Positions 12,401 to 21,690 of a stretch of 64,000 nt of DNA are shown here, one piece after another. Source of the DNA: Apis mellifera. Its lineage: Eukaryota > Arthropoda > Insecta > Hymenoptera > Apidae. The first letter of the stretch is position 1, and each line of letters starts with the position of its first letter. The notes under the pieces were generated by a model, which worked only from the letters and a program-made list of their open reading frames with translations, was not told the DNA's origin and did not search any database. The position numbers and the translations under genes are program-made. The stretch covers positions 5,445,458-5,509,457 of the forward strand of contig NC_037643.1 in the NCBI RefSeq assembly GCF_003254395.2, read 5' to 3'.

Positions 12401-13118
12401 TTCTGGTAGTATGTATAGATTTAATGGATACGATGGGCGTCTTGATCGAGAAATGGAAGCTTGCATTATGGTAATGGAGGCATTTAATGGATATGAAGGA
12501 AAATTTCAGTACGATATCGTTGGTCATTCTGGTGATGACTATAGTATCGTTTTCGTAAATCACACTCACCCGCCAGTGAATAATAAACGTAGATTAGAAA
12601 TAATAAAGGTAATAATAGCTAAGAAATAATAGCTTTTATTAAACGAAAGATGCATTATTACGAAGGGAGTAATTTTTTCAGACGATGCACGCACATTCAC
12701 AATTTTGCATGTCTGGTGATAATACTTTAGAAGCGACGCAACATGCAATTGCAAATTTAGCAAAAGAAGATGCTGATGAATGTATTGTTGTTGTACTTTC
12801 GGACGCTAATTTTGAACGTTATGGTATTCGACCCGAGATATTTGCAAAAATTCTTACATCAAACCCGAATGTTAATGCTTTTGCTATATTTATTGGATCC
12901 TTAGGAAATCAAGCCTTCAAGTAAGCATATTTTTTTTTAATATTCAAATAAAAATAATAATATTTAAAAAAAATAAATATAAATGTTTGTGTATTTTAAG
13001 TTTAACCAAAAAGATAACTGCGGGACGTGCATTTGTTTGTATGGATCTCAAGGATATACCTCGAATCTTGCAACAAATATTTGCTGCTTCATTGTTAAGT
13101 ACTACACAATCAAATTAA
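326..13118 (+). CDS. VWA8: von Willebrand factor A domain-containing protein 8 (mitochondrial AAA-ATPase), complete, 19 exons
   Basis: Exons: 326-431, 509-589, 662-1083, 1181-1345, 6675-6833, 6900-7127, 7211-7417, 7620-7780, 7853-8135, 8230-8928, 9226-9606, 9681-9832, 10046-10475, 10542-11296, 11380-11690, 11761-12012, 12214-12608, 12682-12920, 13001-13118. They total 5544 nt with all phases consistent, giving 1847 residues and a TAA stop; the human protein is about 1900 residues. Seen: a basic, Ser-rich N-terminus; three AAA modules with P-loops near residues 96-104 (degenerate), 428-435 (GPKGCGKS) and 757-764 (GNQGVGKN); Walker B VVDEADK near 821-827; and a VWA domain with the MIDAS DVSGS at 1659-1663. 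Long runs match VWA8 as I remember it, for example GDVSK, DLKQRREI and DGRRIV. The family is a mitochondrial, matrix-side ATPase whose substrate is poorly defined. Every intron is GT-AG except intron 7, which starts with GC. Confidence 0.97.
509..1345 (+). CDS. VWA8: VWA8 exons 2-4: first AAA module
   Basis: Exons 509-589, 662-1083 and 1181-1345 encode residues 36-258. The acceptors are TTTTTAG, GAAATAG and ATATTAG; the donors are GTAAGT, GTATTG and GTAAGT. The module carries a P-loop position GGPGTRRRK (96-104) lacking the Gly-Lys-Ser/Thr of an active Walker A. The human protein, as I recall it, has the same kind of substitution, so this looks like a family trait and not decay. The strongly conserved stretches LSRDTTEADLKQRREI and NVLPVLNNLLENREM follow. 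The exon 3 donor leaves codon phase 0 and exon 4 resumes TYSQEELDNWK. Confidence 0.95.
1961..1968 (+). promoter_or_regulatory. TATA box of the candidate promoter for the nested ORF
   Basis: TATATAAA at 1961-1968 lies in a locally G+C-richer island (about 1790-2110) inside VWA8 intron 4. About 30 bp downstream is an initiator-like TCACAGT/GCAGTT stretch (1990-2007), the spacing of a metazoan core promoter. A transcript starting there would have a 5' leader of about 375 nt before the ATG at 2371, including a short upstream frame from the ATG at 2069 (16 codons). Inference: this drives the nested ORF. The island could instead be an alternative VWA8 promoter or enhancer. Confidence 0.45.
2371..3396 (+). 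CDS. Nested intronless gene of unknown function, 341 aa, in VWA8 intron 4
   Basis: An uninterrupted 341-codon ORF on the VWA8 strand, much longer than chance allows in DNA this AT-rich. I do not recognise it. The first ~110 residues are Ser/Arg-rich and use more balanced codons (MPAIWSSSERPISVRTIWVD, then a basic run RRRSR). A short helix-prone segment (YQQLESRLDRLNSCFTNLQM) follows, then a Lys/Glu/Asn-rich middle with coiled-coil character. Two islands stand out as possibly conserved: FERVLQWLDFSGR near residue 190, and GRLKLHIVIPNL near residue 310. There is no signal peptide or membrane segment. A TATA box lies about 400 bp upstream. Nested single-exon genes of this kind in insects are often testis-biased; that is inference only. 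It could also be an alternative exon, but no acceptor/donor pair in frame was found. Confidence 0.7.
   Translation: MPAIWSSSERPISVRTIWVDGIRHAILSPDDPLIHSESRRRSRVSRNKTYSTEYQQLESRLDRLNSCFTNLQMVVKKNLSETKTTSSQMYRKLSAPPCSRMSTSISDTSILESLLNDNKKIKKKYGCYKAIKENSNFIIDNHLFKNNIDREKTSESEPNFKLNITECRNIEGTSDIFWNPLFERVLQWLDFSGRTQNFKNDFEDHLMEKIIDEEKQKLSLTKRRIPHLKCDYFEEKERITMRNYKLHKESNLENFKREENKITQTQFLKNTKEEIQEFNETLNSGETFIKSNEEELENKMKEKVSSTIMSSPGRLKLHIVIPNLAYKENMSSQESLIDDQK
3880..4150. other. G+C-richer island in VWA8 intron 4
   Basis: Compositionally distinct from the flanking AT-rich intron, with CG-containing words such as GGTGCCGGTGCGAGACATCG. Short open frames exist on both strands but none shows family features or splice support. 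It could be a conserved regulatory element or an untranslated part of the nested transcription unit. Confidence 0.3.
5590..6080. other. G+C-richer island in VWA8 intron 4
   Basis: A second complex-sequence island about 0.6 kb before exon 5. Overlapping open frames of 60-90 codons occur on both strands (5752-5934 plus, 5807-6079 minus), which is what a G+C-rich patch gives by chance. No splice-supported coding sequence was seen. A regulatory role is possible. Confidence 0.25.
6675..8135 (+). CDS. VWA8: VWA8 exons 5-9: second AAA module
   Basis: Exons 6675-6833, 6900-7127, 7211-7417, 7620-7780 and 7853-8135 encode residues 259-604. Exon 5 gives the family stretch LGLPDFPLDNLSS. Exon 7 carries the canonical Walker A GPKGCGKS (428-435), and exon 8 the Walker B-like AILDGINRID, where the usual second acidic residue is Gly. 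Exon 9 holds IHPSFRIVALAESP, resembling a sensor-1 region. Exon 7 ends CAA at 7417 and the intron begins GCAAGT, a GC donor. Intron 8 (7781-7852) is 72 nt long and free of in-frame stops. Confidence 0.95.
8230..9832 (+). CDS. VWA8: VWA8 exons 10-12: third AAA module
   Basis: Exons 8230-8928, 9226-9606 and 9681-9832 encode residues 605-1015. The segment has the helical lid stretch LASSLSTRQLLRI, a Walker A-type loop GNQGVGKN (757-764, Asn replacing Ser/Thr), the run NRPREYIQLHRDTTVQTLTL and a full Walker B VLVVDEADK. ILANRPGFPFLGNDFFGALG follows, and then NYPYSTREVV-like SYPYSTREVVNIVKHLE. This is the best conserved part of the protein and probably its main nucleotide-handling module. Exon 12 ends in phase 2 (GA) and joins A at 10046. 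Confidence 0.96.
10046..11690 (+). CDS. VWA8: VWA8 exons 13-15: divergent middle region
   Basis: Exons 10046-10475, 10542-11296 and 11380-11690 encode residues 1015-1514. This section is much less conserved and Lys/Asn-rich, yet keeps family landmarks: LPSEKKWLID, a NRLLVSDNTYANIAVGFPD block, and near the end SSPKHGK and HVGGNTWAGGTGG. Short beta-strand-like repeats (for example NVLLLLNLNEG, KIEVIDLNLMCFYTINLP) suggest a propeller-like or beta-rich fold, but that is inference. Splice phases 2 and 1 at 11296 and 11690 preserve the frame. Confidence 0.93.
11761..13118 (+). CDS. VWA8: VWA8 exons 16-19: C-terminal von Willebrand A domain
   Basis: Exons 11761-12012, 12214-12608, 12682-12920 and 13001-13118 encode residues 1514-1847. 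Exon 16 begins with the glycine-rich linker RDTAGLGGKGGPYRLDAGH. Exon 17 carries LVVDVSGSMYRF with the complete metal-ion MIDAS triplet DxSxS (Asp1659, Ser1661, Ser1663) and FQYDIVGHSGDD. Exon 18 has MHAHSQFCMSGDNTLEAT and VVLSDANFERYGI. The protein ends LLSTTQSN. The intact MIDAS predicts divalent-metal-dependent partner binding. Confidence 0.97.
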
Positions 13119-13279
13119 TGTATTATTAATGTACTATAACTTGTACATTCTTATTTTATAAATATTTATAAAAATTGTGAATAATTAAGAAATATAATTT
13201 AATTTAAATTTACATCTATGATGTTATCATTATTACTAATTCTATTATGTTTTTTTTAGTTAATTTCAAAATATACGTC

Positions 13280-13285
13280 AATAAA
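13280..13285 (+). terminator. Candidate polyadenylation signal of VWA8
   Basis: AATAAA at 13280-13285, 162 nt past the VWA8 stop codon, is the first perfect hexamer on the plus strand in the 3' flank. In AT-rich DNA such hexamers are common, so the call is tentative. Confidence 0.4.
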
Positions 13286-13902
13286 TATTTATATCTAATA
13301 TAAAAGATATAAAATCAAATATTGATATTGCATTTGTTACATTTGAATATTTTAAAAATTTCGAAACACGAATCTTGTCGAAATTAACCGAAAGTATACG
13401 AAGTTTATTCAAAATCATATATATGGAAATATTCAATTATGGTATTATAAATACCATCAAAAAAGTATAAAAAAGTTTAATTTTTTTTTAACATTTAATT
13501 AAAATGCATTATAATATATGAAATTTGTATCAATATAAAAATCAATATAAAAATAGAAGAAAAATACCTTTCTAAAGAACAGCATATTCAACAGTTCGTA
13601 AAATGATCCAAAAAGATTTTCAAAATCATCAGGAAACGTTACACATTTAAAAAAAATATATGTAATTCACATGTTGAATTAAAATATATATATTTTCACG
13701 TGTTTTCACTGAAAAATTAGAATATATCGTGTAAAAAAGAATTGCAGTACGCGCATCCCTAGAAGACAGGACTCCATGCGTGACAGAGTTGCCAAAACTG
13801 GGGGTTACGGAACGAACCGAAGTTAGCCGAAGGTTGTCGAGATAAATCGAGAGAATCGAGTGGTGTGGGGCGTATATTTGTTAGTCGCACGCCGGTCGTT
13901 GA

Positions 13903-14204
13903 ATGGAGCGGGTGTGGAGACGTGTACAAGGTGCCGGGCGTCGCAGTGCCACAGCTCGCTGTGGTTGCCCTGTACAGCCTTGTCAGCTGCACGTGGACCA
14001 ACGCGCGAAACGAGGAGGTGGTCGGAAATCTCGTGGTGGACCGCAGACAATTGTGTGTAGTTGTCAAGTGCAGCCATGTCCAGTACATCCTGTACTAATA
14101 AGGGTTCGTCGTACTCGACCCGGGGTTGGCAACTGTGACTGTCCACCGGAATCACAACCTTGTCCGCATGTAGCACGTACATCGGCTGTACGGCGGATTC
14201 GAAG
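13903..14204 (+). CDS. Exon A of the Cys/His-repeat gene (repeats 1-3)
   Basis: Encodes residues 1-100 plus two bases of codon 101. Repeats are CGCPVQPCQLH (20-30), CSCQVQPCPVH (52-62) and CDCPPESQPCPH (78-89), separated by Arg/Gly-rich linkers. The donor is GAAG|GTAAAT at 14205. The G+C-rich composition begins before the ATG (about 13745), so the preceding ~150 bp may be its 5' UTR and promoter. An antisense frame (13823-14182) is also open, but it lacks the repeat logic and the splice continuation. Confidence 0.6.
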
Positions 14205-17200
14205 GTAAATATTACAAATTATTTTTCTTAATATCTTTTGTTTTTCCTTTTATTATTCTCTATTGCTCTTTTGCTTGACAATGTACACACTCGTTATGAT
14301 CCATTATAATTTAAGGGGTGGAAGGAACGAAGGTCAAAGTAACTGTGTGTGTTAATCGTATTTGCGAAGCTCGTAACGGCGCGAATATAGTTAACCTGAA
14401 ACCTTTTTCTAGAATGATTGGTAGGGAATATAATATGCGCTTAATTAACAATATAAAACTGAATAATGAAATTAGGCATTATATATTAGTAAATAAAAAA
14501 GAGAGAAAGAAAGGAAATTAATAAATCGAAACATTTTCATGATTTTATTATACCAGATAAATGTAAGGTTATCGATTGATCGAATAGATATCTCGAAAGC
14601 GATTGGTCGAAATAAATCGAATCTTGTTGCATCTTGTTCATAACTTCATTCTACAGGTAGTTTGAAAAGAAGTGAAGAAAGTGCTTCAATTTTGTGTTTC
14701 TTTATTTTAAAATATTACGTTGAAAAGAATTTTTGTTAGTGATTTTTTGTTATAAATAAATAATTTCAAGAGTTAGGATAGTTTTACGATATTGAGTTTT
14801 ACGATTATTGAATAATATATGTGTAATCTATCGAAATATGTGTGTATCAATAAAATTTGAAATAGAAAAATTTCTGGACATATTGTGTTACATATATATT
14901 ATATATATTTATAAATATATAATATATATTTATTAATAAATGTGAGTATCTATTTATATGTCACAATCACAAATTAATATGAATTAATTATTAATATAAA
15001 TATTTTATTTTGTAAAGAATATATGTGCACACACACACACACACATACACACACAGACACATATATATATTTATATATAAATTGGCATATATCTCATATT
15101 TATTATTAATAAATGTGAGTATCTATTTATATGTCACAATCACAAATTAATATGAATTAATTATTAATATAAATATTTTATTTTGTAAAGAATATATGTG
15201 CACACACACACATACACACACACACAGACAGACATATATACATATATATATTTATATATAAATTGGCATATATCTCATATTTATTATTATTATATATATA
15301 TATATATATACACACATACTTATTATATATATTAATACTTATTTAATTATATATATATACTTATTTATCAAGAAAGAATTAGATTTTGTGAAAGGATTAG
15401 ATTATTACATATATTATTATTATTATATATATATATTATTTTTAATAATCCTTTTTTTTTATTCTTCAAATAGAATAGAACTTTAAAATGATTTAGAGAT
15501 TTTAATAGATTTAGATTAGAGATTTCTTTAATTTATTAGGAATAATATTTCTTAATATTATTATACATGATTATTATATGAATCATTTTTTCATTATTTC
15601 AGCAAGATATTCATATATTTGTTACTGCAAAATAATTACAAATATAAAATTTATACCTATATAAGAATGGTTGTCTCAAAAGTTATACCAATGAATTTTT
15701 TCAAAACTTTTTTATATGATTTAAAATTAAAGATAAAGTGTATTATTGTAAGTATATTAGATTTTTATATAATATTATTTTTTATGATTTTTTTATTAAT
15801 ACAATAATTAAATTTAATATCTAATTGTTTTTTTTGTACTTTTATTTTCATAATAAAAGTATGTTAAGTTTAATCATACATCATAGACATAGCATAGATA
15901 GAATAAAGTGTTTCAAATCAAGTTTATATTTGGCAGGATGAAATAAAATTCGGTCAAGTCCATTTAGGCTACAATAGATATCTGACAGATCATATTTCTG
16001 ATTACGTGAAAAGCCAATAGCATTTGGAGGATTTATCTAGGCTAGTATGAACCGAGTTAGAGAGGACTGGATATGACAGAAACCATTGAAGCATCAACAT
16101 GATTCAGTAGGGATATAATATATCCTGGTACAATATGATTCGAATGGTCCAAAATTCGGTAGGATTCAGCCAAATTCGGATAACAAAAATTAGTAGTCGT
16201 TAAATTCAAAGAAATTTATATCGTGTTATGTAGGAACATTTAAGATTTAGATAGATCATAGTATATAAACTTAGTTATTAATGTTTGAATAGGATTCATG
16301 AATTATCGGTGTTATAAGTCAAAGTGCCAATATCTTTGTGGAATAGAAATGAAGCATAAATTATATATATATATTTAAATTATAATTACAATTGAATTTA
16401 AATGTATCGAAAATTGTATAGAAAATTTCGTTTTTTAGATTCAAAATTTTAGAATTTCTCATTTCAAATTCTTTCTTTTTTAGAATTATTCTGGAATTTA
16501 AATCTCTTTAGCAGTAAATTAATATATTATCATTTGAACTTGAGAAATTTATTTACTATATATATATATATTATTAAGAACATAGCAAAATAAGATTTTG
16601 TTATATTTATATTTATGCATTAATTCATTAAAATCTCTCTATATGACCGGATGAAAAATCAAATGTTTAATCACTTTTACAAATTAAGATCTCATAATCA
16701 TGATTAATAATTTATTGACATATGTCATAAAGATTCAAATCCAATTTAAATCCAATCAATTTCTCATCATATGTATTAATGATAAAACAATTTCCATCAT
16801 TTACCTTTCAATATACCAAAAATGAAATAAAATATTTTTCTACTTAATAATCATACCTTGAACTCCTAACAGTTTCATTCATATAATTTAAAAACATTCA
16901 ATCATTTTTTGAGATTCAACATTTGCGTACGTCATAAGCGGATCCAATTCAAATCCAATCAATCGAATTTCGCTCGTGGCAAAGCCAAACAATTCACCAC
17001 TGAATATTCAATAAACCGTCCATTCTACCTTTCCACAGATGTGACTGTCCGGAGCGGCCTTGTCGACACTCGGCGGCAGGCGGTGGTACGCGGCATCGAG
17101 TGTCGGTGCAACCCTCTTCACCTACTTTCTCTCAAGCGAGCCAGTCGAATCAACAGCAACAGCAGCAGCAGCAGCAGCCGTGCGAGTGCGCCGAAAGAAT

Positions 17201-17603
17201 AAACTGCACCCACACAGGCGGCGGCGGCGAGTGCGAGTGCGGCGAGGAGGCAAAGCCGTGTTCGCACACGGTCAGGCAACGCCGGTCCCGTCGCACGTGC
17301 GATTGCAGTGGAAGCGGTTCGCAACCGTGCAGCCATAAACCGCAGCACGAGGGCAGAATAAAGCGTGTTAAGTGTCGCGTGAGGCGCGCCGGTTGCGCCA
17401 TGGCCAGGTGCACGGCGGAACTCGCGATGCTGCACCTGCACTGGGGTCTCGCCACCGAATGTGCCCCCTGCAGGCCCCGTGCACTCACGCGAAGGCTGTG
17501 CAGGAGGCAGCAAAGCGACAACGAGCTCTACAGGAGCAACAGTTTCAAATTTGAACGGTTCGAGAGGAGCAAGGACGAGTGCGCGACCCCTCTACGGAAA
17601 CAG
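13903..17603 (+). CDS. 5' part of a novel Arg-rich protein with seven Cys-x-Cys...Cys-x-His repeats (two exons found, 3' end not found)
   Basis: Exon A 13903-14204 and exon B 17039-17603 join AG+A to give Arg101 in one open frame of 289 codons. ATG 13903 is directly preceded by an in-frame TGA. Seen: seven copies of Cys-x-Cys-x(4-7)-Cys-x(1-2)-His, starting at residues 20, 52, 78, 102, 149, 166 and 188 (for example CDCPERPCRH, CECGEEAKPCSH). There is a nine-Gln run before repeat 5, many Arg residues, and a less repetitive tail with ELYRSNSFKFERFERSKDE. Exon B ends CAG|GTGAGT in phase 0, so the protein continues, but I could not identify a later exon. The exons are strikingly G+C-rich in AT-rich surroundings. 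Three Cys plus one His per repeat suggests metal binding (inference). I do not recognise the family; alternatives are a structural Cys-rich protein or a disordered N-terminus of a larger signalling protein. Confidence 0.6.
14205..17038 (+). other. Intron between the two Cys/His-repeat exons
   Basis: AT-rich intron of 2.8 kb bounded by GTAAAT and a pyrimidine-rich TTTCCACAG. It contains a direct duplication of ~173 bp with CA/TA microsatellites (14931-15290), long AT runs near 15290-15440, and otherwise no coding signal. Confidence 0.6.
14931..15290. repeat. Tandem duplication of a ~173-bp unit with (CA)n and (TA)n
   Basis: The segment beginning TATTAATAAATGTGAGTATC at 14931 recurs at 15104 with nearly identical sequence, including TATGTCACAATCACAAATT, TGTGCACACACACAC and AAATTGGCATATATCTCAT. 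The copies differ mainly in the lengths of the CA, GACA and TA tracts, consistent with slippage after a recent duplication. Confidence 0.9.
17039..17603 (+). CDS. Exon B of the Cys/His-repeat gene (repeats 4-7 and tail)
   Basis: Encodes residues 101-289. Repeats 4-7 are CDCPERPCRH (102-111), CECAERINCTH (149-159), CECGEEAKPCSH (166-177) and CDCSGSGSQPCSH (188-200). Between 4 and 5 lies a Ser/Gln segment with a nine-Gln run from CAA/CAG codons. After repeat 7 comes a basic region with scattered Cys, then a segment ending RSNSFKFERFERSKDE that does not look repetitive and may be conserved. The donor CAG|GTGAGT at 17604 is strong. A TA microsatellite (17632-17710) follows immediately in the intron. 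Confidence 0.6.
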
Positions 17604-17679
17604 GTGAGTACCTGTTTGCCTTATACTCACTGATATATATATATATAATATATTATATAATATATAATATACTATATAA

Positions 17680-17710
<31 letters not shown>

Positions 17711-20010
17711 TGGCTTGTAGAAATAATTTATCCTATTTTCTATTTCTCTTGATAAATATATGTTATTTATTTATTGGAGTCTTAAGCTTTGGATACAAAG
17801 ATCCAAGCTATCCATACTAAGATCTTTTGGGATTTTGTAAAATTTAATCTATTAATATGTGTAGCCAGAATATTTAAAACTGTGCTAACAAGGTGTAATG
17901 TTGACTTTTTAATGGGCTTTTGCATGATGCGATAGGTCTTAAATAAGTGAAACTAGCACAGTATCCAATTTTGAGGGGAAATGATGAATAGTTTATCAGG
18001 GATTTAATATAGAAGTTGATGGTTGTAGATCTCGTACTGGGGATACTTTTTCAAATCCATTTATAGGTATTTTTCAAACTATATAAACTTGATTCTTTTT
18101 CAATTCAGTTTTAGTTAATTCATTTATTTTAAGTCCAACATTTTAATTTCAATTATTAAAATAATAGTTCAGATATTAGGAAGCTTGAATATTATTCAAA
18201 GAATTGAAGAATTCATTGCACATCATTGTTGAGAAAACAGTTTTCTTATAATACAAATTTCCTTACCTTCGAGTGACCATTTCATTTGGAATATTTTTTA
18301 ATCGAGAAGAAGTGATATTAATTCACATCAATTACCCGTATACTTTATTTATGTACACGGTAATGCTTTCTTTCATTTATAATGAATGTAATAGGTCGAG
18401 TTTTTCGCTTCACTTCTTTGAAATATACGCATTTGGAATAATGGCATTGTAATACATATAATGGAAATTCTCTGTTATTCGTTAGGTATAAGCCACTCAT
18501 AATATTAAAAAAAAACATGTTTGTCCGCTTCCTTTGTTCCATCTCTTTCGACATTTTATTAATTAAATCGTTAAAACAATTATGCTCCGTGTCTGATCAA
18601 CAAATTCCACAGTATTCGAAACTTTATTTTCAAGTCTCATTATCCATTGAGCGTGTTTCGACTTATTACTTTGATTATCAAATAAAATTCAATTTATAAG
18701 TATTGACTCATTTGTTTGTACAAAATGATACTGGTCAAGCAGTTGAAATCTTTCTTAATCGAAAGTAGCTTTGTTAAACAAAGTCTTAGTTCACCTAAGA
18801 GCCTTGTAGGAACCAGTGGAGCTACAATGAATTCTACTTTGAGAACAGCTTTAAGTTTGAGCTCTCTTTGAGAGCAGTGTAGATATGGTATTCCACTTTG
18901 AGAGTAGACGAGGTATTTGCGGTATACGCTTCACTGCCAATCGTTTTTTATTTGTGCATTGCAGTTTGTATTAATGAGAAAAAAAAGGGGGAAATTTATG
19001 TACATTAGGAGTATGAAAATATCACGTGATTGGAAAACTTGAAGTTCCATCAATTGTGTAATGAATACAACTTATTGACAGTATTGGTTGGATATCGATC
19101 ACTTTTTATTATTGAACAGCAATATTTCCTTTACGTGATACGCAATCACGATTCATATCATTCCTCATCTTTATCTTTTCTTTGATTTCTTCTATCTTTT
19201 ATTCTTTTTCTTTGGAATTTGAACATCACAGCGAATCTATTAATATTCGTCCATCTGAAAATATCTTTAAACACTGCTCATAATGAATAAATAATAATGA
19301 TTCAGAGATTATTTATTAATATTATTAATGTTATTTGTGATATATCATTCTTAAATTAAACAAAAATTAAATATACATACATTGTAGGTGTATAGGTTTT
19401 CTATATATTCTTCAAAAGATTAAATCAAATATGAGATCAGTTACTGCACAATTTTTGTATCATTTCGATTATTTTCTAATAGCTTTTCGATGTGACTAGT
19501 CGAAAAATAAAGATGAACATACTCGAAATTTTTGTTTCACGTTCCTTATGAATCGAATTTTTGTCAATATAATCAAACAATGTCGTTCAATTGGCAACTT
19601 TTCAAAACAATGGTCGGACGAAGATATCGTACATTAAAGAAACTAGTATTTTAAACTTTTATTGTACAAAACGTGTCCTCGGGCGAGAGGAAGATGAAGA
19701 TTGCACCTGTGATGGTGTATCGGATAAGACGCTTCCAGGGATTCTATCCCTGAAAAGAGAATTTAAATTGAAGCAAGATGGAGTTACACCAAGTTCGTGA
19801 ATACGAAACAGTCGAAGCATGCTGCTTTTATGATATTCACCGACTAGAAGAGGGGGGGGGTTTCTTAAATGGATTTCACAGACGTGGTGATACCACCCCG
19901 TTGAAATTTCCTGCAAGCGATGGATGCAGGTTACACGGTTATACGGGCGGAAAACTTTTGCAACGTTATACTCGATATCGAATAACGAACAACGTTGAAT
20001 ATTTGTGACG
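17604..20010. other. Gene-poor AT-rich DNA, possibly intron of the Cys/His-repeat gene
   Basis: Starts with a (TA)n tract at 17632-17710. Small structures: three imperfect copies of CTTTGAGARYAG near 18836, 18865 and 18896; arms CTTTGTT/AACAAAG around 18769-18783; and a perfect 7-bp hairpin CAGGGAT-TCT-ATCCCTG at 19736-19752 in a slightly G+C-richer patch (19590-20000) with short open frames on both strands. No gene could be supported. Confidence 0.6.
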
Positions 20011-20016
20011 TAGATT

Positions 20017-21690
20017 CTCGTTTATTCCAAGAATCGAAGTACCTGAAAGAAAGTAAAGTTAGTAAAATGATAGATTGAAAAGATATTGGATAAAAATAAT
20101 GGTGTAAAATAATGATGTCGTTACATCATTAATATTTATTCGTATATAGGGTTTAATAGTTTATACGAAATAGTTTATACGAGAAAATTTCCTTTTAGAT
20201 ATATGCTTGTCGAAATTGTAGTAGTAGTATAGTCGAATTTATAGTCAGACAGGAATAGCTGCATCAATATACTAGTTTACTCCAAGAATCGAAGTATCTG
20301 GAAAAAGAGTAAAGTTAGTAAAATGGTAGATTAAAAAGGTATTGTATGTCGAAACTGTGGCAGTAGTATAGTCGAATTTATAGTCAGACATTTGGTATCG
20401 TTCGAATAAGGAATAGCTGCATCAATATATTAGTTTATTTCAGGAATTAAAGTACCTGGAAAGAGAAAAGTTAATAAAGTGATAGATTAAAAAGATTGGA
20501 TAAAAATAATGGTGTAAAATAATGATATCGTTACATCATTAATATTTATTCGTATATAGGGTTTAGTACGAAATAGTTTATATGAGAAAATTTCCTTTTA
20601 GATGTATGCTTGTCGAAATTGTAGTAGTAGTATAGTCGAATTTATAATCAGACAGGAATAGCTGCATCAATATACTAGTTTACTCCAAGAATCGAAGTAC
20701 CTGGAAAGAGAGTAAAGTTAGTAAAATGGTAGATTAAAAAGGATTGGATAAAAATAATGGTATAAAATAATGATGTCGTTACATCATTAATATTTATTCG
20801 TATATAGGGTTTAGTACGAAATAGTTTATATGAGAAAATTTCCTTTTAGATGTATGCTTGTCGAAATTGTAGTAGTAGTATAGTCGAATTTATAGTCAGA
20901 CAGGAATAGTTGCATCAATATACTAGTTTACTCCAAGAATCGAAGTACCTGGAAAGAGAGTAAAGTTAGTAAAATGATAAATTAAAAAGGATTGGATAAA
21001 AATAATGGTGTAAAATAATGATGTCGTTACATCATTAATATTTATTCATATATAGGGTTTAGTACGAAATAGTTTATACGAGAAATTTTCTTTTAGATGT
21101 ATATTTGTCGAAACTGAGTCAGTAGTATAGTCGAATTTATAGTCAGACAGGAATAGCTGCATCAATACATTAGTTTATTCCAAGAATTAAAGTACCTGAA
21201 AAGAAAGTAAAGTTAATAAAATGGTAGATAGAAAAGATATTGGATAAAAATAATGATGTAAAATAATGATGTCATTACATCATTAATATTTATTCCTATA
21301 TATTTAGGTTTAGTATGAAACAGTATACGAGTAAATTTCCTTTTAGATGTATGCGTGTCGAAATTGTAGTAGTAGTATAGTCGAATTTATAGTCAGACAG
21401 GAATAACTGCATCAATATACTAATTTATTCCAAGAATTAAAGTACCTGGAAAGAGAGTAAAGTTAATAAAATGGTAAATAAAAAAATATTGGATAAAAAT
21501 AATGATGTAAAATAATGATCGTTACATCATTAATATTTATTCGTATATAGGGTTTAGTACGAAATAGTTTATATGAGAAAATTTCCTTTTAGATGTATGC
21601 TTGTCGAAACTGTGGCAGTAGTATAGTCGAATTTATAGTCAGGCATTTGCTATTGCTCGAATAAGTAGCTGCATCAATATACTAGTTAAA
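20017..21690. repeat. Tandem repeat array, ~248-bp unit, about 6-7 copies
   Basis: A unit containing GAATAGCTGCATCAATATAC, GAAGTACCTGGAAAGAGAG, GATGTCGTTACATCATTAAT and GTAGTAGTATAGTCGAATTT recurs with anchors at about 20253, 20411, 20656, 20904, 21151, 21401 and 21668. Spacings are ~247-260 bp, except one short copy of ~158 bp that lacks the middle. Copies differ by point changes and small indels. Each unit includes GATGTCGTTACATC, a near-palindrome. It has no coding capacity. Confidence 0.93.

Noticed and set aside
13823..14182. 119-codon open frame on the minus strand across exon A of the Cys/His-repeat gene
   Set aside because: All frames are open in this G+C-rich block; the plus frame alone has a periodic motif that continues across a consensus splice junction.
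17118..17513. Minus-strand frames with poly-Leu/Cys runs across exon B
   Set aside because: They are the antisense readings of the CAG repeat and Cys codons; no family or splice support.
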